NCBI RefSeq assembly: GCF_001043025.1 | Contig: NZ_JYLD01000004.1 | Location: 186,001 to 250,000 of the forward strand | From: Pseudomonas helleri | Lineage (GTDB): Bacteria; Pseudomonadota; Gammaproteobacteria; Pseudomonadales; Pseudomonadaceae | DNA: 64,000 nt | Reading direction: 5' to 3' | In this document: positions 1 through 8,335 of the stretch, piece by piece | How the letters are laid out: every line of letters starts with the position of its first letter | How positions within the stretch are numbered: the first letter of the stretch is position 1 | Program-made: the position numbers and the translations under genes | The notes under the pieces: generated by a model | Told to the model about the DNA's origin: nothing | What the model saw: the letters and a program-made list of their open reading frames with translations, nothing else | Databases searched by the model: none

Positions 1-53
1 CCGGGGTTCAAATCAGTCTGTCAAGTGACATGTTGAACATCACCCGTCTTTAA
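1..53 (+). CDS. minC: C-terminal tail of septum-site determining protein MinC (5' truncated by window edge)
   Basis: Reading frame 3 is open from the window edge to a TAA at 51-53 and encodes the tail GVQISLSSDMLNITRL. This fits the last beta-strands of a MinC C-terminal domain, and minC is the expected gene directly upstream of minD in Pseudomonas. MinC is the FtsZ-assembly inhibitor that MinD carries to the membrane. Only 16 residues are visible, so the call rests mainly on gene order; another gene ending here cannot be excluded. Confidence 0.55.
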   Translation, partial: GVQISLSSDMLNITRL

Positions 54-215
54 CGGATACTCACGCCATTTTCCAACCATCTCAATTACGTAGAGAAAAC
101 AGACTAGTCTTTGTAGGAAGTCAGCAATCAGCCAGTGTTTACGTTGTGTAGGCCTGGCTTGGGGGATGTCCACCAAGACTGTTCACCTGTTGTCGTTTAT
201 TTAGAGATGTTATTC

Positions 216-240
216 AGGGACTAAAAAGTCCTTTTTCCTT
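216..240 (+). terminator. Terminator-like hairpin between minC and minD
   Basis: Arms at 216-222 and 227-233 (AGGGACT against AGTCCTT, one G-T wobble) flank an AAAA loop and are followed by a T-rich run at 232-240. It ends right where the minD ribosome-binding site begins (AGGGG, 241-245). It has the shape of a weak intrinsic terminator or attenuator, with a stem of only 7 bp. It could make minDE expression partly independent of minC. Confidence 0.35.
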
Positions 241-254
241 AGGGGTGAAGCACC

Positions 255-1067
255 TTGGCCAAGATTCTAGTGGTTACATCCGGCAAGGGTGGTGTGGGTA
301 AGACCACCACCAGCGCCGCTATCGGTACGGGCCTGGCACTGCGCGGGCACAAAACCGTCATCGTCGACTTCGACGTTGGCCTGCGTAACCTCGACCTGAT
401 CATGGGGTGCGAGCGTCGCGTGGTGTATGACTTCGTTAACGTGGTTAACGGCGAAGCCAACCTGCAACAGGCGCTGATCAAAGACAAACGTCTGGAAAAC
501 CTGTACGTGCTGGCTGCCAGCCAGACCCGTGACAAAGACGCCCTGACCAAAGAAGGCGTCGAAAAAGTTCTGATGGAACTCAAAGAGACCTTCGAATACG
601 TGGTCTGCGACTCTCCGGCGGGCATCGAAACTGGCGCCCACCTGGCCATGTACTTCGCGGATGAAGCGATTGTCGTGACCAACCCGGAAGTGTCTTCGGT
701 GCGTGACTCGGACCGCATGTTGGGCCTGCTGGCTAGCAAATCGCGCCGCGCCGAACTGGGCGAAGACCCGATCAAGGAACACCTGCTGCTGACCCGCTAC
801 AACGCGGATCGCGTCAGCAAGGGTGAAATGCTCGGTGTTGAAGACGTCAAGGAAATCCTGGCGGTTACGCTGCTGGGTGTGATCCCGGAATCCCAGGCGG
901 TGCTCAAGGCATCCAACCAGGGCGTGCCGGTGATCCTTGATGACCAAAGTGACGCCGGTCAGGCCTACAGCGATGCGGTTGATCGTTTGCTGGGCAAAAC
1001 CGTGGAGCATCGGTTCCTCGATGTACAGAAGAAGGGATTCTTCGAGCGCCTGTTTGGAGGCAATTAA
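255..1067 (+). CDS. minD: Septum-site determining ATPase MinD
   Basis: MinD is a membrane-cycling ATPase of the ParA/MinD family. With ATP bound it sits on the inner membrane, recruits MinC to block polar Z-rings, and is released by MinE. The 270-residue protein carries the deviant Walker A motif KGGVGKTTT at residues 11-19 (signature Lys11, P-loop Lys16), the switch I segment DFDVGLRNLDLIMG and the switch II segment CDSPAGIETGA. It ends in the basic amphipathic membrane-targeting helix FFERLFGG. The start is TTG at 255, preceded by AGGGG at 241-245; no ATG gives a better N-terminus. minE follows after 3 bp, so the two are almost certainly co-transcribed. Confidence 0.97.
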   Translation: MAKILVVTSGKGGVGKTTTSAAIGTGLALRGHKTVIVDFDVGLRNLDLIMGCERRVVYDFVNVVNGEANLQQALIKDKRLENLYVLAASQTRDKDALTKEGVEKVLMELKETFEYVVCDSPAGIETGAHLAMYFADEAIVVTNPEVSSVRDSDRMLGLLASKSRRAELGEDPIKEHLLLTRYNADRVSKGEMLGVEDVKEILAVTLLGVIPESQAVLKASNQGVPVILDDQSDAGQAYSDAVDRLLGKTVEHRFLDVQKKGFFERLFGGN

Positions 1068-1070
1068 ACA

Positions 1071-1325
1071 ATGAACATTTTTGACTTCTTTCGTACCCGC
1101 AAAACGCCAACCACCGCGTCGGTCGCGAAAGAGCGTCTACAGATCATCGTGGCGCACGAACGCGGCCAACGCAGTACCCCGGACTACCTGCCAGCCCTGC
1201 AAAAAGAGCTGGTCGAGGTGATCCGCAAATACGTCAACATCGGCGATGATCAAGTACAGATCGCCCTTGAAAACGAGGGTAGCTGCTCGATTCTGGAACT
1301 CAACATCACCCTGCCAGATCGTTAA
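1071..1325 (+). CDS. minE: Cell division topological specificity factor MinE
   Basis: MinE stimulates MinD ATPase activity and drives the pole-to-pole Min oscillation that leaves mid-cell free for division. The protein is 84 residues, the usual length. It opens with the membrane-binding segment MNIFDFFR, continues with the anti-MinCD region around [16 protein letters not shown], and ends in the topological specificity domain. The ATG lies 3 bp after the minD stop, and GGAGG at the end of minD (about 1056-1060) supplies the ribosome-binding site. It is the last gene before a strong hairpin at 1343-1390. Confidence 0.96.
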   Translation: MNIFDFFRTRKTPTTASVAKERLQIIVAHERGQRSTPDYLPALQKELVEVIRKYVNIGDDQVQIALENEGSCSILELNITLPDR

Positions 1326-1342
1326 TCGATCCGGCTGATACC

Positions 1343-1390
1343 ACGGCGGCTTGGAGGTTTCTCTGCACAGGGGGATCTCCAAGCCGCCGT
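1343..1390 (+). terminator. Strong hairpin after minE
   Basis: A perfect 14-bp stem pairs 1343-1356 with 1377-1390 (ACGGCGGCTTGGAG and its complement) around a 20-nt loop. It sits 17 bp after the minE stop and ahead of rluA, so it probably ends the min transcript. The following T content is poor, so it may act as an mRNA-stabilising 3' stem or a Rho-assisted end. Confidence 0.6.
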
Positions 1391-1415
1391 TGGCGTTTGT
1401 TAAGAGGCTGTTTTA

Positions 1416-2051
1416 ATGCCGTTGTCGAATATTCACATCATCCATCAGGACGCAGGCGTTCTGGTGGTCAACAAGCCGACCTTGCTGCTGTCGGTGCCGG
1501 GCCGCGCCGAAGACAACAAAGACTGCCTGATCACCCGCCTGCAAGAAAACGGCTACCCCGAAGCCCGCATCGTGCACCGCCTGGACTGGGAAACCTCGGG
1601 GATCATTCTGCTGGCCCGCGATGCCGACACGCACCGCGAATTGTCGCGTCAGTTTCACGACCGGGAAACTGAAAAGGCCTACACCGCGCTGGCCTGGGGC
1701 CAACCGGAGCTGGACAGTGGCAGCATCGACCTGCCCCTGCGTTACGACCCGCCGACCAAGCCACGCCACGTGGTCGACCACGAGTTTGGCAAGAACGCGT
1801 TGACCTTCTGGAAAGTCCTGGAACGTTGCGGCGATTACTGCCGGGTTGAACTGACGCCGATTACCGGGCGTTCGCATCAGTTGCGCGTGCACATGTTGTC
1901 CATTGGCCACCCGCTGCTGGGCGATGGCCTGTACGCGCACCCGCAGGCATTGGCGGCCTACCCGCGCTTGTGCCTGCACGCCAGCATGCTCAGCTTCACC
2001 CACCCGCAGACCGGCGAACGCCTGCGCTTCGAGTGCCCCGCCCCGTTTTAA
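1416..2051 (+). CDS. rluA: Dual-specificity tRNA/23S rRNA pseudouridine synthase RluA
   Basis: RluA isomerises uridine to pseudouridine in 23S rRNA (U746 in E. coli) and in the anticodon arm of several tRNAs (U32). The 211-residue protein is the compact RluA form without an S4 domain. The catalytic motif HRLDWETSG is at residues 54-62 with the nucleophile Asp57. PITGRSHQLRVHM around residue 150 and HPLLGDGLY further on are the other family motifs. The position after minE fits Pseudomonas gene order. A complete REP palindrome starts 13 bp after the stop. RluC/RluD-type enzymes are longer and less likely. Confidence 0.9.
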   Translation: MPLSNIHIIHQDAGVLVVNKPTLLLSVPGRAEDNKDCLITRLQENGYPEARIVHRLDWETSGIILLARDADTHRELSRQFHDRETEKAYTALAWGQPELDSGSIDLPLRYDPPTKPRHVVDHEFGKNALTFWKVLERCGDYCRVELTPITGRSHQLRVHMLSIGHPLLGDGLYAHPQALAAYPRLCLHASMLSFTHPQTGERLRFECPAPF

Positions 2052-2064
2052 CAGCTTCACGCCC

Positions 2065-2131
2065 TGTAGGAGCGAGCTTGCCTCGCGATCTTTTGATCTT
2101 TAAAAGATCGCGAGGCAAGCTCGCTCCTACA
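2065..2131. repeat. REP-type palindrome, copy A (intact)
   Basis: Two 30-bp arms that are exact reverse complements, beginning TGTAGGAGCGAGCTTGCC, flank the 7-nt loop GATCTTT. This 67-bp element is the reference copy for a family seen 13 times in the window, nearly always in spacers at gene ends. It fits the REPIN class of paired REP sequences known in Pseudomonas. It can fold in RNA from either strand and may act as a 3' stabiliser or terminator between rluA and apeB. Confidence 0.9.
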
Positions 2132-2208
2132 AAGGGTTTGCACGTTTTTGCTGGTCAAATTTTGTGATCAATGCGCTAAACTCGCGGCCTTGCTGTCTGG
2201 AGTAACTT

Positions 2209-3498
2209 ATGCGCGAAGAGTTGAACCAAGGCCTGATCGACTTTCTCAAGGCCTCCCCTACCCCGTTCCATGCCACCGCCAGCCTTGTTCAACGCCTGGA
2301 AGCCGCCGGTTACCAGCGCCTCGACGAGCGCGAGACGTGGTACACCGAAGCCAACGGCCGCTATTACGTCACCCGTAATGACTCCTCCATCGTCGCTTTC
2401 AAGCTGGGCCGTCACTCGCCCCTGCAAGGTGGCATCCGCATGGTCGGCGCTCACACAGACAGCCCCTGCCTGCGGGTCAAGCCTCAGCCTGAGCTGCAAC
2501 GCCAGGGTTTTTGGCAATTGGGCATGGAAGTCTACGGCGGCGCGTTGCTGGCCCCCTGGTTTGACCGCGACCTGTCGCTGGCCGGGCGCGTGACATTCCG
2601 CCGTGACGGCAAGGTCGAGAGCCAGTTGATCGACTTCCGCGCGCCGATTGCGACCATCCCCAATCTGGCGATTCACCTCAATCGCACGGCCAACGAAGGC
2701 TGGGCGATTAACCCGCAGACCGAACTGCCACCGATTCTGGCGCAGGTTGCAGGCGATGAGCGCGTAGATTTCCGCGCCCTGCTCACCGACCAGCTGGCCC
2801 GCGAACACGGCCTGAACGCCGACGTGGTGCTCGACTATGAGCTGAGCTTCTACGACACACAAAGCGCTGCGGTGATCGGCCTCAACGGTGATTTTATTGC
2901 CGGTGCGCGCCTGGACAACCTGCTGTCGTGCTACGCCGGCCTGCAAGCGCTGTTGAACACCGACACCGACGAAACCTGCCTGTTCGTGGCCAATGACCAT
3001 GAAGAAGTCGGCTCGTGTTCAGCGTGCGGCGCGGACGGCCCGATGCTGGAGCAGATCCTCCAGCGCGTACTGCCTGAAGGCGACGAGTTTGTGCGCACCA
3101 TACAAAAATCGCTGCTGGTCTCGGCCGACAACGCCCACGGCGTGCACCCCAACTACGCCGACAAGCACGACGCCAACCACGGCCCCAAACTCAATGCCGG
3201 GCCGGTGATCAAGGTCAACAGCAACCAGCGTTACGCCACCAACAGTGAAACGGCGGGTTTTTTCCGTCATCTGTGCATGGCGGTTGAAGTGCCGGTGCAA
3301 AGTTTTGTGGTGCGCAGCGACATGGGCTGTGGCTCAACCATCGGCCCGATCACCGCCAGCCACCTGGGTGTGCGCACGGTAGACATCGGCTTGCCGACCT
3401 TCGCCATGCACTCCATCCGTGAACTGGCCGGTAGCCACGACCTGGCGCACCTGGTCAAAGTATTGAGCGCGTTCTACGCCAGCAACGAACTCCCGTAA
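2209..3498 (+). CDS. apeB: M18-family aspartyl aminopeptidase
   Basis: This is a dinuclear-zinc M18 aminopeptidase that removes N-terminal residues, typically acidic ones, from peptides in the cytoplasm. The 429-residue length is typical and there is no signal peptide. Metal-site motifs are [13 protein letters not shown] (His82, Asp84), the ARLDNL segment near residue 232, NDHEEVGS near 264, [11 protein letters not shown] near 304, and [16 protein letters not shown] toward the end. The start is ATG at 2209. REP elements flank both sides, suggesting its own transcript. The product is also called PepB or ApeB in Pseudomonas annotation. Confidence 0.93.
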   Translation: MREELNQGLIDFLKASPTPFHATASLVQRLEAAGYQRLDERETWYTEANGRYYVTRNDSSIVAFKLGRHSPLQGGIRMVGAHTDSPCLRVKPQPELQRQGFWQLGMEVYGGALLAPWFDRDLSLAGRVTFRRDGKVESQLIDFRAPIATIPNLAIHLNRTANEGWAINPQTELPPILAQVAGDERVDFRALLTDQLAREHGLNADVVLDYELSFYDTQSAAVIGLNGDFIAGARLDNLLSCYAGLQALLNTDTDETCLFVANDHEEVGSCSACGADGPMLEQILQRVLPEGDEFVRTIQKSLLVSADNAHGVHPNYADKHDANHGPKLNAGPVIKVNSNQRYATNSETAGFFRHLCMAVEVPVQSFVVRSDMGCGSTIGPITASHLGVRTVDIGLPTFAMHSIRELAGSHDLAHLVKVLSAFYASNELP

Positions 3499-3511
3499 AA
3501 CACCCGACCTG

Positions 3512-3579
3512 TGTAGGAGCGAGCTTGCCTCGCGATCTTTTGATCTTAAAAAAGATCGCGAGGCAAGCTCGCTCCTACA
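3512..3579. repeat. REP-type palindrome, copy B (intact)
   Basis: Full-length copy with 30-bp arms around the loop GATCTTAA, 13 bp after the apeB stop. The pairing extends outward by ACCTG and CAGGT (about 3507-3584), making this one of the longest perfect stems in the window. Confidence 0.88.
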
Positions 3580-3679
3580 CAGGTGAAGAGTGCCCGGGCG
3601 ATTCATTTTTGATACACATCACCCCACTTCTGCGTAAAGCCACCTAGACTTGGGTGATTAACTTCTTCAGGTCCAGAAC

Positions 3680-3856
3680 ATGCTCGAAATATCCGCCTTT
3701 AATTCCATGTTGATCCCCATTGTGATTGGCATGTTGCTGCTCACCATTGGCTTCAACTTTCGCGACAGTAAACCCGGTGTACTGTCGATCTGGTTTGGCA
3801 TGTTGCTGATCTTCGGCACCATCGTTTTTAAAATTCTCGCCAAACTGAATCAATAA
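3680..3856 (+). CDS. Small inner-membrane protein of unknown function (58 residues)
   Basis: ATG at 3680 opens a 58-residue frame ending with TAA at 3854-3856. The protein begins MLEISAFNSMLIPIVIGMLL and is almost entirely two hydrophobic stretches (about residues 9-25 and 35-54) separated by the polar turn FRDSKPGV, so it looks like a two-helix membrane hairpin. It lies between apeB and the mechanosensitive channel gene, on the same strand as both. I do not recognise the family. Strong hydrophobicity, a clean start and stop, and occupancy of an otherwise empty spacer argue that it is real; the ribosome-binding site is only moderate. Confidence 0.6.
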   Translation: MLEISAFNSMLIPIVIGMLLLTIGFNFRDSKPGVLSIWFGMLLIFGTIVFKILAKLNQ

Positions 3857-3962
3857 ATAGCACCGCATCCGCGATCACTTATTTTATGTATGACAAGAAA
3901 TGAATGATCGCGGGGCCTAGCGTACACTCGTCCGATCCGTACTTTCCGAGGGTGATCGCCTA

Positions 3963-6122
3963 GTGTTTCTTCGTCTCTTTGCCCGGCCCTATTGGCTACT
4001 GATTTGTCTGCTGACCTTGCTGCCGCTCGCCTCGGCCCAGGCTGTGGGCATCACCAGCCTGCTTCCCAGTTCGGATAAAACCCAAACGCAACCCACCGAG
4101 CCTTTGGGCCAGTCGCTGGACGAGGTGATCAAAAATCTTGAGAACGACCAGCAACGCAGCAAGTTGCTGGCGGACCTTAAAAAGCTTCGCGATGCCACCA
4201 AAAAAGCCCAGCCCGAAGCTGAAATCGGTGTGCTGGGTTTGATCGGTAGCACTCTCGCCGACCTCGAAAAACAGTTCTCGGGCAACGACAGCCCCACCTC
4301 GCGCTGGAGCGAAGAAATCGGCCAGGCCAAAGATGAACTGGTGGCCTTGATGCTGCCCGCCAAGGAATGGGTGCCCATCATCTTTGCCTTTGCGCTGATC
4401 ATCATGATCTGGAGCCTGCTGGCTTCACTGCTGATTTGGGTCAGCCACCGCGTGCGCTTGCGCTTTGGCCTGAGCGAAGAATTGCCGCAGCACCCAAAAG
4501 CCGTCGACATGCTGCGCTTTGCCTTGCGCAAGCTCGGCCCTTGGCTGGTGGCGCTGGTGATCACGGTGTACATGAGTTACGCCTTGCCATCATCGCTGGG
4601 CAAAGACCTGGCCATGGCGCTGGCCTACGCCCTGGTGATCGGCACCTGCTTCTCGGCCACCTGCGTGATTTTGTTTTCATTGCTCGATGGCCCGCACCGT
4701 CATCGCGCCCTGCATATTCTGCGGCATCAGGCGTTCCGCCCGCTGTGGTGGATCGGCAGCTTTGCCGCCTTTGGTGAGGCACTCAGCGACCCGCGCATGG
4801 TCGCCTCACTTGGCGTGCACCTGGCGCATACCGTGGCCACGTTTGCCAACGTGATGGCGGCACTGTCGACCGGGCTGTTTATCATCCGCTTCCGCCGCCC
4901 CATCGCTCACCTTATCCGTAACCAGCCGCTGTCACGCCGCCTCACCCGCCGCGCCCTGAGCGACAGCATCGAGACCCTCGGCACTTACTGGTACATCGCC
5001 GCGCTGATTCTGGTGGGCATCTCACTGTTCGCCACCTTCTTGTCGGCGGGCGATACCAGCACCGCGCTGCGCCAGTCGCTGATCTGCGCCGTGCTGGTGG
5101 TGCTGTGCATGGTGATCAACGGGCTGGTACGCCGTCATGCGCAAAAGCCACAACGCGGGCCCAAGCGCCACGCGCTGTATTCGGAACGGCTCAAGAGCTT
5201 TGTCTACACCCTGGCGCACTTGATTGTGTGGCTGGTGTTCATCGAGTTGGGGTTGCGCGTGTGGGGCCTCTCGCTGATCGGTTTCACCGAGGGTGAAGGC
5301 CATGAAATCAGCGTCAAACTGTTCGGCCTGGCGGGGACGTTACTGTTTGCCTGGCTGATCTGGATTCTCGCCGATACGGCCATCCACCACGCCCTGACCC
5401 GCTCGCGCAAAGGCCTGGCCAACGCCCGCGCGCAAACCATGATGCCGTTGATTCGCAACGTGCTGTTTGCGGCCATTTTCATCATCGCGCTGATCGTCGC
5501 ACTGGCGAACATGGGCATGAACGTCACGCCACTGCTGGCCGGTGCCGGTGTGATCGGTCTGGCCATTGGTTTTGGTGCGCAGTCGCTGGTTGCCGACCTG
5601 ATTACCGGCTTGTTCATCATCATTGAAGACTCGCTGGCCATCGATGATTACGTGGATGTCGGCGGCCACCTGGGCACGGTTGAAGGCCTGACGATTCGTA
5701 CCGTGCGCCTGCGCGACATTGACGGCATCGTGCACACCATTCCGTTCAGTGAAATCAAAAGCATCAAAAACTATTCCCGCGAGTTCGGTTACGCGATCTT
5801 CCGCGTGGCGATCCCGTACAACATGGAAATCGACGACGCCATCAAGCTGATGCGCGAGGTGGGACAAAAGATGCGCACCGACCCGCTGCAGCGCCGCAAC
5901 ATCTGGTCGCCGCTGGAGATTCAAGGGGTCGAGAGTTTCGAGTCGGGCAGCGCAATTTTGCGCGCACGCTTCAAAACCGCGCCGATCAAGCAATGGGAAG
6001 TGTCACGGGCGTTCAACCTGTCGCTCAAGCGCCATCTGGATGAAGCCGGCCTTGACCTCGCGACACCGCGCCTGAGTGTGCAGGTAGTAACAGCAGGTAG
6101 CGGGAACTTACAAAAGGAATAA
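3963..6122 (+). CDS. MscS-family mechanosensitive channel (YbiO-size)
   Basis: Membrane-tension-gated channel that releases solutes during hypo-osmotic shock. The 719-residue protein has an N-terminal signal sequence ending near ASAQA (residue 26), a charged periplasmic region to about residue 135, then many transmembrane helices. It ends in a canonical MscS core. The pore helix region GMNVTPLLAGAGVIGLAIGF is rich in Gly and Ala and is followed by GAQSLVADLITGLFIIIEDS and the beta-domain segment VGGHLGTVEGLTIRTVRLRD. Length and layout match YbiO more than MscS (about 290) or MscK (about 1100). The start is GTG at 3963, with GAGGG about 10 bp upstream. Confidence 0.9.
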   Translation: MFLRLFARPYWLLICLLTLLPLASAQAVGITSLLPSSDKTQTQPTEPLGQSLDEVIKNLENDQQRSKLLADLKKLRDATKKAQPEAEIGVLGLIGSTLADLEKQFSGNDSPTSRWSEEIGQAKDELVALMLPAKEWVPIIFAFALIIMIWSLLASLLIWVSHRVRLRFGLSEELPQHPKAVDMLRFALRKLGPWLVALVITVYMSYALPSSLGKDLAMALAYALVIGTCFSATCVILFSLLDGPHRHRALHILRHQAFRPLWWIGSFAAFGEALSDPRMVASLGVHLAHTVATFANVMAALSTGLFIIRFRRPIAHLIRNQPLSRRLTRRALSDSIETLGTYWYIAALILVGISLFATFLSAGDTSTALRQSLICAVLVVLCMVINGLVRRHAQKPQRGPKRHALYSERLKSFVYTLAHLIVWLVFIELGLRVWGLSLIGFTEGEGHEISVKLFGLAGTLLFAWLIWILADTAIHHALTRSRKGLANARAQTMMPLIRNVLFAAIFIIALIVALANMGMNVTPLLAGAGVIGLAIGFGAQSLVADLITGLFIIIEDSLAIDDYVDVGGHLGTVEGLTIRTVRLRDIDGIVHTIPFSEIKSIKNYSREFGYAIFRVAIPYNMEIDDAIKLMREVGQKMRTDPLQRRNIWSPLEIQGVESFESGSAILRARFKTAPIKQWEVSRAFNLSLKRHLDEAGLDLATPRLSVQVVTAGSGNLQKE

Positions 6123-6133
6123 CCCCTACCTCC

Positions 6134-6192
6134 CTGCAGGAGCGAGCTCGCCTCGCGATCTTTTGATCTTTAAAAGATCGCGAGGCAGGCTC
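6134..6192. repeat. REP-type palindrome, copy C (degenerate ends)
   Basis: The inner arms and the loop GATCTTT are intact, but the outer ends have decayed (left end CTGCAGGAGCG, right end GGCAGGCTCAG). It lies between the convergent channel gene and gntR, and the gntR stop codon is only a few bases beyond its right end. Confidence 0.8.
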
Positions 6193-6196
6193 AGAC

Positions 6197-6916
6197 TCAG
6201 CGCTCCAGCACATCCACACCAACGTGGATCGCGTCATGTCGCCAATACTCAATGTCACAGTCGATCAGCCGCTCGTGCTGGTCATAGTTGATGCGCTCGA
6301 TCCTCAGCCCCGGGCTGCCCGTCGACACTTTAAGCGTTGCCGCCGCCTCGGCGGGCAAGGCGGTCGGCACGATCTCAAAACGCACCCGCCCGTAATGCAA
6401 ATCGTAGTGCCGCGCATACAGCTCGGTGATCGACTGCGTCAGGTCAAAGTCCAGAATCTGCGGGAAATATTGCGGGTTCAGGTAATGCTCGACATACAGC
6501 ACCAAACGCCCATCAATGCGCCGCGCCCGGCAGATCTGGATCACGCTGGAAAACGCCGGTAACTGCAGACGTGCGCACACGGCGGCCGAGGCCGGCTGCA
6601 AGCGCGCCGAAATCACCTCGGTGGTCGGCACTCGTCCCTGGGCGCTGACCATCGCGTGAAAGTGGCTGCGCTGCATCAGGTTGTAGGCCAGGCGCGGCGG
6701 CGAAATAAACCAGCCGCGCCGCTCCTCGCGATACACCACGCCTTGCGCTTCCAGTTGCAACAACGCTTCACGCACCGTGATGCGGGTGGTCGCGAACAGT
6801 TCGCTGAGTTTTCTTTCAGCCGGCAATTGGCTGCCGCAGGTCAGCAAGCCATGTTCGATTTGCTCTTGCAGGGCCAAACCAATGGCTGTCACCGCTTTGG
6901 GTGCACCTTCACGCAT
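6197..6916 (-). CDS. GntR/HutC-family transcriptional regulator with UTRA domain
   Basis: Ligand-responsive DNA-binding regulator, probably controlling the divergent transporter operon that starts at 7251. The N-terminal winged helix-turn-helix (residues about 8-70) includes the GntR hallmark LPAERKLSELFATTRITVRE followed by ALLQLEAQGVVYREERRGWF. The remainder is a UTRA effector domain with the conserved segment GSPGLRIERINYD near residue 205 and a final DIEYWRHDAIHVGVDV. ATG at 6916 is preferred over TTG at 6919. A perfect palindrome at 6930-6943 lies 14 bp upstream of the start, which suits autoregulation. UTRA regulators of the PhnF type control phosphonate or organophosphorus genes, which fits the neighbours, but the effector is unknown. 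Confidence 0.88.
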   Translation of the reverse strand: MREGAPKAVTAIGLALQEQIEHGLLTCGSQLPAERKLSELFATTRITVREALLQLEAQGVVYREERRGWFISPPRLAYNLMQRSHFHAMVSAQGRVPTTEVISARLQPASAAVCARLQLPAFSSVIQICRARRIDGRLVLYVEHYLNPQYFPQILDFDLTQSITELYARHYDLHYGRVRFEIVPTALPAEAAATLKVSTGSPGLRIERINYDQHERLIDCDIEYWRHDAIHVGVDVLER

Positions 6917-6929
6917 CAACGTTACCTAT

Positions 6930-6943
6930 CTGGACTAGTCCAG
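6930..6943. promoter_or_regulatory. Candidate GntR operator (14-bp perfect palindrome)
   Basis: CTGGACTAGTCCAG is fully self-complementary and sits 14 bp upstream of the gntR ATG, where a bound regulator would block its own transcription. The core TGGACTAGTCCA resembles the TGGT-TA-ACCA layout reported for PhnF-type UTRA regulators. A second partly matching site (9 of 12 positions) lies at 7185-7196 upstream of the operon. Binding is inferred. Confidence 0.5.
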
Positions 6944-7184
6944 CACCAAATGTGGGCAGGCTCGGCCTGCAAAACACTTAACTCTTGAGGGTGCCAGCCT
7001 AGGCAGTGCAGATGACTGTTCGATGACACTGACACCTGTTTTAACCCTCAAGCCCACACCCGCCGGGGCCTTGACCATGGTCTACGCTTAGCTCACGACA
7101 CTTGGCGGGCCTGTAAAAGTGCTTGCACAACCAATGCCGACATTAAAGTGTCATGCAGCGCCCTTAAATTGGCTCAGGTATTGC

Positions 7185-7196
7185 TGACCTAGACCA
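7185..7196. promoter_or_regulatory. Candidate second operator upstream of the transporter operon
   Basis: TGACCTAGACCA matches the gntR-proximal palindrome at 9 of 12 positions, including the central CTAG and terminal CCA. It lies about 55 bp upstream of the first operon start codon, a promoter-overlapping distance. The half-site TAGACCA recurs inverted as TGGTCTA at 7078-7084. Confidence 0.35.
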
Positions 7197-7250
7197 ACCC
7201 ACTGCAAAACTCTAAAAAAACCAGCGTGAACACCCCCACAGGAGCTTCAG

Positions 7251-8318
7251 ATGAAACAGTTTTTTCTGGCATCACTGTTAGGCACCAGCATCGCCCTTTG
7301 CACCTCGGCCATGGCCGCCGATGTCGATTTAAAAGCCCTTGAAACTGCCGCCAAGGCAGAGGGCGCCGTGAACAGTGTCGGCATGCCCGATGACTGGGCC
7401 AACTGGAAAGGCACGTGGGAAGACCTGAACAAACTGTATGGCCTCAAGCATGTCGACACCGACATGAGTTCGGCTCAGGAAGTGGCCAAGTTTGCCGCCG
7501 AAAAAGACAACGCCAGTGCTGATATCGGTGACGTCGGTGCAGCCTTCGGCCCTATCGCGGTGGCCAAAGGCGTGACCCAGCCATACAAACCCACCACTTG
7601 GGAGCAGATCCCGGCCTGGGCCAAGGACAAAGACGGTAACTGGGCATTGGCCTACACCGGCACCATCGCGTTTATCGTCAATAAAAAGCTGTTGCACGGC
7701 TCTGAAGTACCAACCAAATGGTCTGACCTCAAATCTGGTAAATACAAGGTCTCGATCGGTGACGTGAGCACCGCCGCGCAAGCCTCCAACGGTGTTCTGG
7801 CTGCGGCCTTTGCCAACCACGGTGATGAAAAGAACATTCAGCCAGCCCTGTTGATGTTTGCTGATATCGCCAAGCAAGGCCGCCTGTCACTGGCCAACCC
7901 GACCATCGCCACCATGGAAAAAGGTGAAGTTGAAGTGGGCGTGGTCTGGGACTTCAATGGCCTGAGCTACAAAGCCAAAATGGCCAACCCGGATGACTAC
8001 GTGGTGCTGATTCCGTCGGACGGCTCAGTGATTTCGGGTTACACCACCATCATCAACAAATACGCCAAGCACCCGAACGCCGCCAAACTGACCCGCGAAT
8101 ACATCTTCAGTGATGCCGGCCAAACCAATCTGGCGCGTGGCAACGCCCGCCCGATCCGCGCCGAACACCTGACCCTGCCAGACGACGTGAAGGCCAAGCT
8201 GCTGCCTAACGAGCAGTACAAGAACGTGACGCCGATCAAAGACGCCGACGCATGGGAAAAAACCGCGAAGGCCCTGCCTCAGAAATGGCAGGAAGAAGTC
8301 ATTATCAACATGCAGTAA
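7251..8318 (+). CDS. ABC transporter periplasmic substrate-binding protein
   Basis: Periplasmic receptor that delivers its ligand to the two permeases encoded downstream. The 355-residue protein has a clear signal peptide, KQFFLASLLGTSIALCTSAM, ending at AMAA near residue 24. The mature part has the fold pattern of iron/spermidine/phosphonate-type binding proteins: YTGTIAFIVNKKLL in lobe 1, PTKWSDLKSGKYKVSIGD at the hinge, and EVEVGVVWDFNGLSYKAKM in lobe 2. The ligand is not obvious. The linked cytoplasmic phosphodiesterase-type enzyme and UTRA regulator point to an organophosphorus compound. CAGGAG precedes the ATG; a decayed REP element separates it from the next gene. Confidence 0.85.
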   Translation: MKQFFLASLLGTSIALCTSAMAADVDLKALETAAKAEGAVNSVGMPDDWANWKGTWEDLNKLYGLKHVDTDMSSAQEVAKFAAEKDNASADIGDVGAAFGPIAVAKGVTQPYKPTTWEQIPAWAKDKDGNWALAYTGTIAFIVNKKLLHGSEVPTKWSDLKSGKYKVSIGDVSTAAQASNGVLAAAFANHGDEKNIQPALLMFADIAKQGRLSLANPTIATMEKGEVEVGVVWDFNGLSYKAKMANPDDYVVLIPSDGSVISGYTTIINKYAKHPNAAKLTREYIFSDAGQTNLARGNARPIRAEHLTLPDDVKAKLLPNEQYKNVTPIKDADAWEKTAKALPQKWQEEVIINMQ

Positions 8319-8335
8319 AGAGCTGTACCTACCCC

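Larger units (their letters stand above)
6917..7250. promoter_or_regulatory. Divergent control region between gntR and the transporter operon
   Basis: This 334-bp spacer carries no credible gene. It must hold promoters for gntR (minus) and for the operon from 7251 (plus). It contains the palindrome CTGGACTAGTCCAG at 6930-6943, GACCATGGTC at 7073-7082 within TGACCATGGTCTA, and TGACCTAGACCA at 7185-7196. The half-site TGGTCTA/TAGACCA occurs at 7078-7084 and 7190-7196. CAGGAG just before 7251 is the ribosome-binding site of the first operon gene. Confidence 0.6.

Noticed and set aside
267..1010. 247-residue minus-strand frame across minD
   Set aside because: Antisense of minD with no recognisable domain.
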